From contig DHCY01000026.1 of assembly GCA_002399085.1 (NCBI GenBank), positions 1 to 33,245 on the forward strand: 33,245 nucleotides of DNA, written 5' to 3'. The translations under genes were made by a program, and so were the position numbers. The notes below the pieces were generated by a model that saw only the letters and a program-made list of their open reading frames with translations, made no database searches and had not been told where the DNA came from. This document shows, piece by piece, positions 1 to 7,993 of the stretch (positions are counted from its first letter, which is position 1; each line of letters starts with the position of its first letter). This DNA comes from Anaerolineaceae bacterium UBA4890. GTDB lineage: Bacteria > Chloroflexota > Anaerolineae > Anaerolineales > Anaerolineaceae.

Positions 1-272
1 TATTCTCCCTCTCTGTCACGCGGCACTTGCAGTTTGATCTCGCCCTGGCTTCCGCTCACAGTTTTGGAATAACTGCCATTGCGGCTGTTAGTGCCCGTTT
101 TGTTTTTGTAGTCGTATTTGCTGTAGCCCAACTCTTCATCCAGTTCCGCGTCCATGCATTCCTGGATCAAGTCGGATGTGAGTTCTTTGACCAGATCCTG
201 CACCCCTTGCAGGTCTTTGATCCCTCTTTCTTCGATCAGTTGCCGCATCAGCGACTTTTCTTTCTTTGCCAT
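1..272 (-). CDS. IS256-family (mutator-type) transposase, N-terminal part, cut by window edge
   Basis: Reading the minus strand from an ATG at 272 gives 90 codons open to the window edge. The protein begins MAKKEKSLMRQLIEERGIKD and continues with a segment containing MDAELDEELGYSKYDY, then NKTGTNSRNGSYSKTV and LQVPRDREGE. This order of motifs (acidic ELGY block, N-R-NG-S/Y-K-T block, then PRDR) is the known N-terminus of IS256-family DDE transposases, which move insertion sequences by a DDE/RNase H-fold mechanism. The catalytic domain lies outside the window, so it cannot be judged whether the copy is intact. A ribosome-binding-like GGAAAGGAAC lies a few bases upstream. The plus-strand frames over the same stretch are shadows of this gene. 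Confidence 0.9.
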   Translation of the reverse strand, partial: MAKKEKSLMRQLIEERGIKDLQGVQDLVKELTSDLIQECMDAELDEELGYSKYDYKNKTGTNSRNGSYSKTVSGSQGEIKLQVPRDREGE

Positions 273-342
273 TTTTGTCGTTCCTTTCCAGTCTCTATTT
301 TCTCTGACTTTCGTGGTTTACACAAAATTATCTACAGACTCC
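1..342 (-). mobile_element. IS256-family insertion sequence, one end
   Basis: The element comprises the transposase fragment plus about 70 bases of leader. Reading the minus strand inward from about 342, the sequence GGAGTCTGTAGATAATTTTG resembles the GT-rich terminal inverted repeats that IS256-family elements carry just upstream of the transposase. The opposite end is outside the window, so the exact boundary and any 8-9 bp target duplication cannot be confirmed. Confidence 0.6.
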
Positions 343-423
343 GTCCAGCCGCTGGATTGGCTTATGCGAGCGCCTGCGGAGGGAGATGAACCCCCTCTGT
401 ACGATAGGCATTTCCATTTTTGC

Positions 424-447
424 TACCAGCTATCAGCTATCAGCTAA
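424..447. repeat. heptanucleotide tandem repeat (TATCAGC-type)
   Basis: Roughly three units of the 7-mer TATCAGC (reverse complement GCTGATA) stand in tandem between the IS end and the next repeat family. The same 7-mer, with variants such as GCTCATA and GCTGATG, recurs at 7709-7732, 7784-7793, 20146-20197, 20611-20644, 21735-21744, 29693-29725 and 29765-29789, always between genes. Confidence 0.8.
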
Positions 448-853
448 GTGTAGGTCAGGCTACGTAGTACTCTTCGAGTGCGTTCTTCAACCTGACATCA
501 CGAGCTAACGATAACATTCTTGTAGGTCAGGTTCCTCTTTTGAACCTAACATCACGAGCTAACGATAACGTTCTTGTAGGTCAGGTTCCTCTGTTGAACC
601 TGACATCACGAGCGCTGACAAACGATGGGTTTTATCAAAATCAAAGGCAGACTGCCACGCCCCCTTCAGGGGCTCGCAGTGACTAAGGGACTATCGCTAA
701 CTTTCCTGTAGGTCAGGTTACGTAGTACTCTTCGAGTGCGTTCTTCAACCTGACATCACGAGCGCAGGCAAACGGCATGCTTTATGATAGTCAAAGGCAG
801 ACTGCCTCGGTCGCTTCGCTCCACACTCCGTGCGCAAGCAGTCGCAGTGACAG
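448..853. repeat. intergenic palindromic repeat cluster (TAGGTCAGG family)
   Basis: This gene-free stretch holds four copies of a unit beginning GTAGGTCAGGTT and ending AACCTGACATCACGAGC, starting near 450, 522, 575 and 708. Within each unit the ends are inverted (GGTCAGG against CCTGACA), so each can fold into a hairpin. The last two copies are followed by a second shared module (about 620-695 and 770-853) containing CAAAGGCAGACTGCC and ending CGCAGTGAC. No coding sequence is credible here. Confidence 0.8.
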
Positions 854-867
854 ATCAAACCGAAAAA

Positions 868-1698
868 TTAAAACAACGCTGTTGAAAGATCCGAGCGGTA
901 TTGGCGGGTGGCGGGGTGGTCATCGCTGAGCACTTCAAGCAAGCCCAAATATACAGCCTTAGCCTGCCCATTGCGATAATTTTTATCTTTCTTAAGAACC
1001 CCCAGCAAACCATCGAGCGCGATCAGAATCTTGCCGCGCTTCGCCAGGCGGATGGCGTTGCGAAATGCCGACTCGAGGGGGTTATCGAGCACGATCTTTT
1101 CCATTTCCGGGTCGTTGTATGCCTTAGCCACTGGCAATAATACGGTGCTGTCGTTCATTTCCGAACTAACTGGGAATTGCTCAAGGATCTGCAGAGCAGC
1201 TTTGCCATTGCCCAGATAAAGCAAGGCGCGCGCATAGGCAAGCAAGCCAGCCGGGTCTCCATGACTTTGGATGACATATTGTTCAAGCGTCTCTTCAGCT
1301 TCCTCAAAATCGCCCAAAAGCATCAGGCTGTTGCCTTTAACCAATAAGAGCGAGCCAGCACGCGGCATGATGCGGTCGACAAACATGCGCAAATTCTTCT
1401 CAGAAAGCACGCCAACATATTCAGCCACGATGCGACCATCCACAAAAGCCTTGATCGCCGGAAGGTTGGTGACCTTCAAATGTTCTGCCAGGCGCGTTTG
1501 TTCGTCCACATTGACGCGCGCCAGGCGGAATTCGCCATCCGCTTCCTGGGCAAGTTGGGCAAGCGTTTGTGACTGAATCCGGCAGGGAATACACCAGGGT
1601 GCCCAAAAATCGACCACTACCGGCATCTGAATAGAGTAATTCACAACCTCTATCTCAAAGGTCTCTTCATTTACGTCGATTATATTAATTGGCATCAT
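868..1698 (-). CDS. thioredoxin-like protein with C-terminal helical repeats (CnoX/YbbN-like)
   Basis: The 276-residue protein has an N-terminal thioredoxin fold with the active site WCIPC (Cys36 and Cys39), preceded by VVVDFWAP and followed by the cis-proline segment VTNLPAIKAF near residue 80. From about residue 115 the rest is helical, in TPR-like pairs rich in A, L and G. This architecture matches the CnoX/YbbN family, in which a thioredoxin domain fused to TPRs acts as a chaperone-redox partner, in several bacteria delivering clients to GroEL. Here the CXXC is intact, so it may also be an oxidoreductase. Two adjacent ATGs occur at the start (1698 and 1695). No good Shine-Dalgarno is visible, but a TAAAAT box lies 12 bases upstream. 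It has no signal peptide, so it is cytoplasmic. The exact client role is inference. Confidence 0.85.
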   Translation of the reverse strand: MMPINIIDVNEETFEIEVVNYSIQMPVVVDFWAPWCIPCRIQSQTLAQLAQEADGEFRLARVNVDEQTRLAEHLKVTNLPAIKAFVDGRIVAEYVGVLSEKNLRMFVDRIMPRAGSLLLVKGNSLMLLGDFEEAEETLEQYVIQSHGDPAGLLAYARALLYLGNGKAALQILEQFPVSSEMNDSTVLLPVAKAYNDPEMEKIVLDNPLESAFRNAIRLAKRGKILIALDGLLGVLKKDKNYRNGQAKAVYLGLLEVLSDDHPATRQYRSDLSTALF

Positions 1699-1796
1699 GG
1701 TTCTAACTCTATTTTATCAGTTTGTCTTTTATTTTAGTTGAGAAGTAAAGGCAATTCTGCCCTCATTTTCAATTTTCGAATGACAGTAACGAGCCT

Positions 1797-2219
1797 CTAC
1801 TCATCCTCATTACCATTGGTTACGGCAGGTTGTTTCACTTCCTGAACCTCACCGCGATTATCCACCACAACCTGGAAACCGATCATGGTCAGATACATAC
1901 GCAAGTCATAGGGAAAGCCTTTTTCCTGCAGGTCGAAAAACTGTTTATCACGGTTCTCAAACTGGCTGCGAATCACAGCGACAGAAAAGATATCTTCCTG
2001 ACCAAGCATTTTCGCTGTCTGTTCGCTGAGAAAATCTTCTTTCCCTTCGATACCTTCGGACAGATACTCCCACACCTGCCGGTCGATATAACTGGCAGAA
2101 ACGTGCCGCTCAAAGCCGTCGTCATCAATCACGTAGGTAGGCTCATTGCCAACATAAGCAACGGGTAGTTGCCTGCCGATCAAATCATAAACCAAACCTT
2201 CGAATATAGCCTTAATCAC
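1797..2219 (-). CDS. conserved hypothetical protein (140 aa)
   Basis: The gene starts with GTG at 2219, preceded at good spacing by AAAGGA. The 140-residue product is soluble and acidic (C-terminus NGNEDE), with no signal peptide or membrane segment. The N-terminal half contains a YVGNEPTYVIDDDGFERHV segment, and the C-terminal half has the pattern KGFPYDLRMYLTMIGFQVVVDNRGE. I do not recognise a named family. It is probably co-transcribed with the cell-wall genes upstream (62-base gap after 2282). A function cannot be assigned from sequence. Confidence 0.75.
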   Translation of the reverse strand: MIKAIFEGLVYDLIGRQLPVAYVGNEPTYVIDDDGFERHVSASYIDRQVWEYLSEGIEGKEDFLSEQTAKMLGQEDIFSVAVIRSQFENRDKQFFDLQEKGFPYDLRMYLTMIGFQVVVDNRGEVQEVKQPAVTNGNEDE

Positions 2220-2281
2220 AGAAGTCCTTTCTTCTCGTCTGGCTTTATTATAGAGGTTATCTATAAGTTTTTAGTTAACAC

Positions 2282-3331
2282 TTACTCTTTGGGTGTGTCG
2301 CCCCAACCCATGACCACATCCACGCGTGTGCCCAGCACATCATCATGGTAATACTGGTTAAAAGGAACCGCGGGGGTAGTCCAGCGATAGAGCCACTTGG
2401 CATCATCGTTTTTCATATTGATACAGCCGTTGCTCATCACCTCTCCCCAATTGGAATGCCAGAAGGTGCCATGAAAGGCAACGCCTTGAATGGTAATATA
2501 GCTGACCCAGGGGACACCAGGCAGGTCATAAACATTGGGGTTATGCGGTTCGTTTACCATGCGCCTGCAGGGGCGCTTGCGATTCGTAATCCAGCGTCCG
2601 AGCGGGGTCGAACCGTTCTTTTCACCTGATGATACCGGTGCTTCCCAAACCGGCTTGTTAAATTCGTATGCTCTAACAACCTGGTTAGCAAGCTCGAGCA
2701 CAAGTCGTTTCTGGTCTTGAGGTACTTCGGCTCTCAGCGGTGTGACTTCTTCAGGTTCGATGCGACGGACATCCTTGGCAGGCAAAAAATAGGAAACTCC
2801 GCTCAGGTCATCCCAAATTTCATACCAGGGAAAACCGCGTTCGTCTCTCGATCTACCAATGATCCAGAAATTGTTTTCGTAATAGAAAGTGCGGTGGATA
2901 TCGCGCACGTTTGGTTTGCTATAGACTGGTGAGAGTGGGACCGTGATCTGACCCAGGCAACCTTCATCAGGGATTGGGCGATTGTCGATCGGGTTGGGAC
3001 GGTTAAAGACAGGCTGCACCCAGGTGGCATCCACGTATTGACCCGGAGCGAGTTCATACCAGCTCAGCCGTTTTCCGTAGATATTACGGGTGTAGACCAT
3101 TTTGGGAATTGGAAGGACTTCATCATACACAAGCATGCCCAGCGAGTCGGCAAGATGATCCGGCTCTGTTTTGACTTGCAGTTTATAGCGCAGGATGCGT
3201 CCCAAACGAACATCAGGACCCCATCCGAATAAGGCGGCAGAGGCGGGCTTGGCTTCAGACATCATCATGCCCAAAGCTCCCAACCCCATAGATTTTAAAA
3301 AATTTCTACGAGTTAGTTTCAAATTTTTCAT
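2282..3331 (-). CDS. L,D-transpeptidase (YkuD domain) with Tat-type signal
   Basis: L,D-transpeptidases form 3-3 cross-links in peptidoglycan or attach proteins to it, outside the membrane. The YkuD signature is present: His287 in VAFHGTFWHSN and the catalytic Cys303 in SNGCINM, where the usual SHGC histidine is replaced by Asn. The N-terminus reads LTRRNFLKSMGLGALGMMM, a twin-arginine motif plus hydrophobic stretch ending near ASA, so Tat export is likely. ATG at 3331 is preferred over an in-frame TTG at 3337 that overlaps the stop of the upstream gene. Translation is probably coupled to that gene, also an L,D-transpeptidase. About 349 residues; residues 40-200 carry an SH3-like or otherwise uncharacterised exported segment. 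Confidence 0.88.
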   Translation of the reverse strand: MKNLKLTRRNFLKSMGLGALGMMMSEAKPASAALFGWGPDVRLGRILRYKLQVKTEPDHLADSLGMLVYDEVLPIPKMVYTRNIYGKRLSWYELAPGQYVDATWVQPVFNRPNPIDNRPIPDEGCLGQITVPLSPVYSKPNVRDIHRTFYYENNFWIIGRSRDERGFPWYEIWDDLSGVSYFLPAKDVRRIEPEEVTPLRAEVPQDQKRLVLELANQVVRAYEFNKPVWEAPVSSGEKNGSTPLGRWITNRKRPCRRMVNEPHNPNVYDLPGVPWVSYITIQGVAFHGTFWHSNWGEVMSNGCINMKNDDAKWLYRWTTPAVPFNQYYHDDVLGTRVDVVMGWGDTPKE

Positions 3332-3333
3332 GT

Positions 3334-4392
3334 TCAATAGTGTACGTTAACCGGGATGCCAACGAAAGCCCAATTGTACAACCATCCTGCTTCGCTCGTC
3401 TCCATATTCACGCAACCATGGCTCATCGGGTAGCCGAAGTTGTTATGCCAGTAGGTGCCGTGAATTCCATATCCCTTATAAAAATACATCGTATAAGGGA
3501 CGTCTGGTAAGTAATAACCCGGTCCAACCATATCGGCATAGAGCAATTTTACGTATACATAGTAGGTCCCGGTAACTGTGGGTGTGTCTGGCAAGCCGGT
3601 GGAAACCCAAAACCAATTGATCAGCGTGTTGCCTTCATAAGCATAGAGTTTTTGCTCACTCAAGTTGATATCAATCCACTTATCGTCCGAGATTTCTTCA
3701 CCGGGTGGTAAAAAAGGCTCGGGTTCATAAACAAAGGGGACAATCTCAACCGTTGGGATTGGCATTTCAGTAGGCGTCGCTGTAGGTGTCGACGTTGCTG
3801 TAGGCGTATTGGTGGGTGTGGGCGTGTTGGTCGGGGTTGGGGTGGGCGTGTTGGTGGGCGTATTTGTTGGTGTAGCGGTGTTGGTTGGCGTCAGACTGGG
3901 TTTGACCAGCAGATTCGTCTCGTTTTTGATCAGAAACTGCTGCCCGGCAACCGGTCGGTCGCGAATGATGCCAACGGAATAGAGCCCGAAAATGATCAAC
4001 CCTGCCAAGAAAAGCATGGCGAAAACAGCCCAGGCAGGTCGCTTTTTTGGTTGGATGGCAGGTTGCGCAATGGGTTGAGGAACCGGGGTGGCTTCGGGCA
4101 AGACGGCTGGCTCCCATTGTGCAGCAGTCGCCTGGCGGGTACGCTCACTTTGCCACCGCATAGCTTTGTAAACATTGGGATTCTGAGGGTCGTTATCGAG
4201 CACTTCGCGCAAAAGGGGCATGCTGGTTGCCGGCTCAGAGAGCCCGGCGAGAATCAGTTTTGCGTCGCTGTTTTCGGGTGATAGCTGCAGCGCTTGCTCA
4301 GCCAGCTGCCTGGCGAGCACAGCATCACCAGCCAGAATGGCTTGCTTGGACTGATGGATCAGTATTCCAGCGCGATTGCCTTGCTCGGTCAT
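3334..4392 (-). CDS. membrane-anchored L,D-transpeptidase with Thr/Pro stalk
   Basis: The domains run in order: a cytoplasmic helical (TPR-like) N-terminus ending near residue 75; a Pro-rich linker; one transmembrane helix (about 120-142, AWAVFAMLFLAGLIIFGLYS); an outside stalk of TPTNTP-type repeats (about 165-210); and a C-terminal YkuD catalytic domain. The active site is HGTYWHNNFG followed by MSHGCVNM, with catalytic Cys327. This would cross-link peptidoglycan from a membrane tether. The start is uncertain: ATG at 4392, or TTG at 4407 four bases after the upstream stop; neither has a strong ribosome site. The gene lies between an amidase and a second L,D-transpeptidase, consistent with wall remodelling. 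The low-complexity stalk DNA is repetitive and could vary in length. Confidence 0.88.
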   Translation of the reverse strand: MTEQGNRAGILIHQSKQAILAGDAVLARQLAEQALQLSPENSDAKLILAGLSEPATSMPLLREVLDNDPQNPNVYKAMRWQSERTRQATAAQWEPAVLPEATPVPQPIAQPAIQPKKRPAWAVFAMLFLAGLIIFGLYSVGIIRDRPVAGQQFLIKNETNLLVKPSLTPTNTATPTNTPTNTPTPTPTNTPTPTNTPTATSTPTATPTEMPIPTVEIVPFVYEPEPFLPPGEEISDDKWIDINLSEQKLYAYEGNTLINWFWVSTGLPDTPTVTGTYYVYVKLLYADMVGPGYYLPDVPYTMYFYKGYGIHGTYWHNNFGYPMSHGCVNMETSEAGWLYNWAFVGIPVNVHY

Positions 4393-4410
4393 TAGTTTTT
4401 TCGCCAAATG

Positions 4411-5415
4411 TTATGGCTGCGATACCTCTTCATTATTCATATAACAACTGACCCCTTGAGCCACACCTTCTGCCAGCAATTCTGGCTGGGTTGTCAGGAT
4501 CTCCTGGTCCAGGTTCATGAAACCCAGTTCAATAATACCGGCAGTAGTGTTTGGGTTGATCTCAGAAAATGCATGGTATGAGGTCATTTCCGTTGTTACT
4601 GACTGGTAATGATACCTTAAACCAGTGATATTCGCATAACGGTCAGCCAGGCATTCCACCAGCCTTGTAGAGCCTTGAGCGTGATTGGATGAGAGGGCAG
4701 CGGTAACTTTGAAACCGGTCGCGGAATCATTAATATAGTCACAAGAATCGGAATGAAGTGAAAGCAATAGACCCGCCTGGTAGTTGTTGATGCGGGAGTC
4801 AAATTCGTCCAGCAATTCCACCTCAAAGCCAGCCTTGATCAGTTTTTGCTGAACGTAAGTGGCAACATTGCTGTTAATCTCCAGTTCGGTCAGTCCGTTG
4901 GCGCAAACGGCACCGCTGTCGTGACCACGATGCCCGACGATGATGCCAATTTTGTTGATAGGGAAATTGGCAGGTAAGGCACCTGCAATCACTTCAGTAG
5001 AGACAATTCCTCCATCTTCGGCGACGACTTCCGCCACCTTCTGCCCCAGGTTTCCAGGGATCAGGCTGCCAGGCATCCACATAGATAACAGCGTAGCAGT
5101 GATGATACCTGCCAGCAAAACAGTAGAAATGACCTGCCAGATCAAGCCAAAAGCGCTTTTTACCTTGGCGTTGTTTGGCGGGAGAAGCGTTTCCTGCTCA
5201 TCATTCGCGTTTGTTATCTGCCAGTTTTCAAAGGGGTTGCGTCTTCCCATGCCATGGGTCTCCTGTCCGGATGGACCCTGGTTTTGATTCGTATTTTGAG
5301 GTGTCTCATCCCGCAGAGAAAAAGCAGACGGCTCACTTGCAGCCGGATTGCGCTGCCAGAAACCACTTTTGCGGGGGTCTGATTGGTCGTCTACCTGGTG
5401 CATTTGCTTTGTCAT
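4411..5415 (-). CDS. N-acetylmuramoyl-L-alanine amidase (Amidase_3), membrane anchored
   Basis: Amidase_3 enzymes are zinc hydrolases that cut the bond between muramic acid and the stem peptide. Zinc-ligand motifs are visible in order: IIVGHRGHDSGA (His), NGLTELEIN (Glu), LLLSLHSDSC (His), and the catalytic IIELGFMN (Glu). An N-terminal disordered region of about 75 residues precedes one transmembrane helix (FGLIWQVISTVLLAGIITATLL), so the enzyme is probably anchored with its catalytic domain outside. ATG at 5415 is chosen because AGGAACG precedes it; an in-frame ATG at 5436 lacks this. The two L,D-transpeptidases follow within a few bases, so the three look like one operon for cutting and re-linking peptidoglycan. 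Confidence 0.88.
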   Translation of the reverse strand: MTKQMHQVDDQSDPRKSGFWQRNPAASEPSAFSLRDETPQNTNQNQGPSGQETHGMGRRNPFENWQITNANDEQETLLPPNNAKVKSAFGLIWQVISTVLLAGIITATLLSMWMPGSLIPGNLGQKVAEVVAEDGGIVSTEVIAGALPANFPINKIGIIVGHRGHDSGAVCANGLTELEINSNVATYVQQKLIKAGFEVELLDEFDSRINNYQAGLLLSLHSDSCDYINDSATGFKVTAALSSNHAQGSTRLVECLADRYANITGLRYHYQSVTTEMTSYHAFSEINPNTTAGIIELGFMNLDQEILTTQPELLAEGVAQGVSCYMNNEEVSQP

Positions 5416-5511
5416 ATTCGTTCCTGTGTTTAACATTTATCAAACAAGGCAATAGAACCTTGTATAATTGAGTTAATCTAAAATGGGCTTGAAAGGAATG
5501 GTGCAAATCCT

Positions 5512-6081
5512 ATGCCAGAGAAACTCAGCCTTGATGAACAAAAACAACTGCTCAAGATTGCCCGCGATGCAGTCAATGCCACCGCGCTCAATCAACCCTT
5601 GCCCAAACTTGATCCCCAGGATTACAGCCATAAGCTGACCGAGAGAGGTGCCAGTTTTGTCACACTGACGCTCGATGGCAGGTTGAGAGGGTGCATTGGC
5701 ACGCTTGAAGCCTACCAACCTTTGTACCTGGATGTGCAAAAAAGAGCGGTCCAGGCTGCCTGCAAGGACCCCCGTTTTACCCCTGTCACACCCGATGAGT
5801 TGCCAAGGGTTAAAATTGAAGTCTCGAGGTTGTCGACGCCTCAGCCAGTGGAATATAACCATCCGGATGAATTGCTTACGTTGATCACCCCAGGAAAAGA
5901 CGGCGTGATCATCTCTGAAGGCTATCGACGGGCAACCTTTTTGCCCCAGGTATGGGATGAACTGCCGGATACAAAGCAATTCCTTTCGCAATTATGCCGG
6001 AAAATGGGTTGCAGCTCCAGCTTTTGGGAGCACGAAAAGCTCGACGTCGAAATTTATCGGGTCGAAGAATTTTCTGAATAA
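5512..6081 (+). CDS. amrA: AMMECR1 / AmmeMemoRadiSam system protein A
   Basis: The 189-residue protein is a complete AMMECR1 domain. The hallmark LRGCIG occurs at residues 58-63, followed by VQKRAVQAACKDPRFTPV and PGKDGVIISEGYRRATFLPQVW, all highly conserved blocks in the family. In bacteria the family is named AmmeMemoRadiSam system protein A when it stands beside a MEMO protein and a radical SAM enzyme; here neither partner is adjacent. The biochemical activity of the family is not established. The ATG at 5512 is preceded by GAAAGGAATGG. A TATAAT box lies at 5463-5468 without a convincing -35. Transcription ends at a hairpin shared with the convergent DUF4013 gene. Confidence 0.88.
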   Translation: MPEKLSLDEQKQLLKIARDAVNATALNQPLPKLDPQDYSHKLTERGASFVTLTLDGRLRGCIGTLEAYQPLYLDVQKRAVQAACKDPRFTPVTPDELPRVKIEVSRLSTPQPVEYNHPDELLTLITPGKDGVIISEGYRRATFLPQVWDELPDTKQFLSQLCRKMGCSSSFWEHEKLDVEIYRVEEFSE

Positions 6082-6084
6082 CAA

Positions 6085-6110
6085 AAGAGCGAGGGGATTC
6101 CCTCGCTCTT
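6085..6110. terminator. bidirectional intrinsic terminator
   Basis: An 11-bp perfect stem (AAGAGCGAGGG with CCCTCGCTCTT) encloses a GATT loop between two convergent genes. On the minus strand it is followed by TTTTGTTATT, a fair U-tract, so it best serves the DUF4013 gene; on the plus strand the tract is poor. Confidence 0.75.
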
Positions 6111-6129
6111 CATCCAGTAACCTGGAAAA

Positions 6130-6768
6130 TTATTGCTTGGTTTCTGAGGCGGCGTATGCCTGACCGGTTAGATGTGCTACCATGAGCTGGCTGTAAGCCG
6201 AAGTTAGAACAACACCGATAACCAGCAAAATTGAGCCCAGGGGGGAGATGAAACCGGCGATGATGACGCCTGCCAGCACAATCAGCCAGGCGGGGAAGTT
6301 ATTGCCAAGCCGTTTGAAGAAATTGCCCCACTCGAAGCCGGATGCAAAGGTATCTTTCACCGCAAAATTTGCCATCGCGATCGGCTCAAATATTGCCAGG
6401 AACAAACTATACGCCAGCAGCAGCAAACCACCGATGATCATGACGATCACGCCAAAAAGACCAACCGCTTCGTTGTTGTTCAATGCAGACATGGGGATGA
6501 GCATGACGACGAGCACCAGGAAGACCGGGATCATGTAGACCAAACCAATCAGGAAAAAACGGAAACCGCGCCCCAGATCTTCGCCGAATTCCATTCGTGG
6601 CAGCGGGTTGGGCTCGTTTTGAACCACGTTCTTGATGAGACGCAGGGTGTAGCCGATGAAGGCTAATGTGCCGATGATCGGGATAATGCTGATCAATACT
6701 GGAGCGAGCAGTTTGTCGAACCACTGTTCGTCCTCGAAGATAAACGTAAATGCTTTTCCAAAATTCAT
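6130..6768 (-). CDS. DUF4013 family membrane protein
   Basis: The 212-residue protein begins MNFGKAFTFIFEDEQWFDKL and continues with about five to six hydrophobic helices (for example ISIIPIIGTLAFIGYTL, FLIGLVYMIPVFLVLVVML, VIVMIIGGLLLLAYSLFLAI). The opening FxDxxW segment, the GR..RFF..G segment and the overall layout match DUF4013, a family of multi-pass membrane proteins of unknown function common in Chloroflexota and archaea. GAGG lies 8 bases before the ATG. It appears to be a single-gene unit. Confidence 0.8.
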   Translation of the reverse strand: MNFGKAFTFIFEDEQWFDKLLAPVLISIIPIIGTLAFIGYTLRLIKNVVQNEPNPLPRMEFGEDLGRGFRFFLIGLVYMIPVFLVLVVMLIPMSALNNNEAVGLFGVIVMIIGGLLLLAYSLFLAIFEPIAMANFAVKDTFASGFEWGNFFKRLGNNFPAWLIVLAGVIIAGFISPLGSILLVIGVVLTSAYSQLMVAHLTGQAYAASETKQ

Positions 6769-6892
6769 TGTAAAAACCTCTTTGCTTTCATACTAATTAC
6801 TGTGACGTTGTCATTATATTACGTTACAATCTGCAGAATCCAGGCCGTTGTATCCTAACGGGTTAATTTTTGGTTAATTATTACACGTCCAG

Positions 6893-7159
6893 TTAGAGCT
6901 GGCTGAAGCCTTCCACTTCCAGTACAAAAACGGTTGCCTGCTTTTCTTCGGCGGTTTCGGGTACCGTTGTATTCTCTTTGATGACCTGGAGAGCTCTCTC
7001 AACGCGATCGTCTTCGACACCAATTATGAGCGTACTGCGACCACTGCGGAAGAAACCGCCGGTTGAGGCGATGAAAGTGACCCGGTATTTTTCATCAGTT
7101 AACTTCCTGGAGACACGGTCATTGTCTGCATCTTTGATGATCGCCATAATCAATTTCAT
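6893..7159 (-). CDS. PII-like cyclic-di-AMP receptor family protein (DUF970), copy 2
   Basis: The 88-residue protein has the DUF970/DarA (PstA) fold pattern: MKLIMAIIKDADNDRVSRKL, then the glycine-bearing strand VTFIASTGGFFRSGRSTLIIGV, and a C-terminal strand TVFVLEVEGFSQL. DarA proteins are small trimeric PII-like receptors that bind cyclic-di-AMP through the TGGF.R.G region. The start overlaps the end of its paralogue: that gene stops with TAA, one base remains, then ATG; the GGAG ribosome site sits inside the paralogue's last codons. Translation is therefore probably coupled. Binding of c-di-AMP is inferred from family, not shown. Confidence 0.85.
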   Translation of the reverse strand: MKLIMAIIKDADNDRVSRKLTDEKYRVTFIASTGGFFRSGRSTLIIGVEDDRVERALQVIKENTTVPETAEEKQATVFVLEVEGFSQL

Positions 7160-7160
7160 A

Positions 7161-7505
7161 TTAGTACTCCTCGAAATGGTCTACTTTTAGGATGAAGATG
7201 GTCACCCCGCCCACCATGGTTTCGGCAGGGATGATCATTGGGAAGGGGGTGTAATCCATGGTGGCTGCAACATAGCTGATGCGTTTTTTAGCAGCTGCTG
7301 AAAGGAGGTCAACGATTTTTTCGGTATGTTGTTCGTCGGTCGCAATCAGGAAGGTGACATTTTTCTCAAACAGAAAGCCACCTGTGCTTGGGAATTTGGC
7401 GTACGAGACACCTTCTTGCTCCAGCTCCGTTTCAACTACGTCGCTATCCTGGCTGTGAACAACCGCCAGGACCATCCGGGTTACTTGTGTGTCGAATTGC
7501 GTCAT
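7161..7505 (-). CDS. PII-like cyclic-di-AMP receptor family protein (DUF970), copy 1
   Basis: The 114-residue protein is a diverged paralogue of the downstream gene. It shares MVLAVVHSQDSDVVETELEQ, FPSTGGFLFEKNVTFLIAT and a C-terminal VTIFILKVDHFEEY. It is longer between the glycine strand and the C-terminus (extra segment around YTPFPMIIPAETMVGG), and the TGGF motif is followed by LFEKN rather than F.R.G, so ligand contacts may differ. The ATG at 7505 has a strong GGCGGAGG site. The two proteins could form hetero-oligomers; that is inference. Confidence 0.82.
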   Translation of the reverse strand: MTQFDTQVTRMVLAVVHSQDSDVVETELEQEGVSYAKFPSTGGFLFEKNVTFLIATDEQHTEKIVDLLSAAAKKRISYVAATMDYTPFPMIIPAETMVGGVTIFILKVDHFEEY

Positions 7506-7993
7506 ATGCCTCCGCCGGAAAAGTATGCTGAGTTCATTCTAACGTAAAATTCGCGATTTCCCAAATGAGTTCATAATGTTCGTCATTTTAAGCCTTCCCC
7601 GCTGGACTGCTTGCGTGCCGTAGGCTGAAGGGGGACCACGAAGTGGTGGATGAGGGGTTTATCCCTCTCCCCTGGAGAGGGTCTGCGCAGCAGGGGTGAG
7701 GTTTACTTAGCTGATAGCTGATGGCTGATAGCGGTTTTTTCAAGCGAAGTGGTCGATGAGGTGTTAAGGGGTGAGGTTTACTTAGCTGATAGCCTTCCGT
7801 AGGGCGTGATTGGAAGTACCGGGAACGTTTGCCTACAATTCTTTGGCAGTGCTTCCAATCCGCCATTTGGAAGCCTGTTTCAATAGAAGGCTTTGCGCAG
7901 GCGGATTGAGGACGAAAGTGGGTAATGATATATCAACGCCTGATCGCCCTCAATCTCGCCCTACAGCATTCGATTGTGCTGGATCATCGTCCT
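7506..7993. repeat. gene-free stretch with repeat debris
   Basis: No credible gene is seen. The stretch holds small inverted repeats (ACCAC-GAA-GTGGT at 7635-7647; CCCTCTCC/GGAGAGGG at 7663-7681) and two copies of GGGGTGAGGTTTACTTAGCT (continuing GATAGC) at 7693 and 7768. The second part of each copy belongs to the AGCTGAT heptamer family. An apparent 92-codon minus-strand frame (7588-7866) is built from these repeats and is not a gene. Confidence 0.7.

Noticed and set aside
7588..7866. 92-codon minus-strand frame.
   Set aside because: It is composed of heptamer and palindromic repeat DNA, with no protein-like composition or ribosome site.
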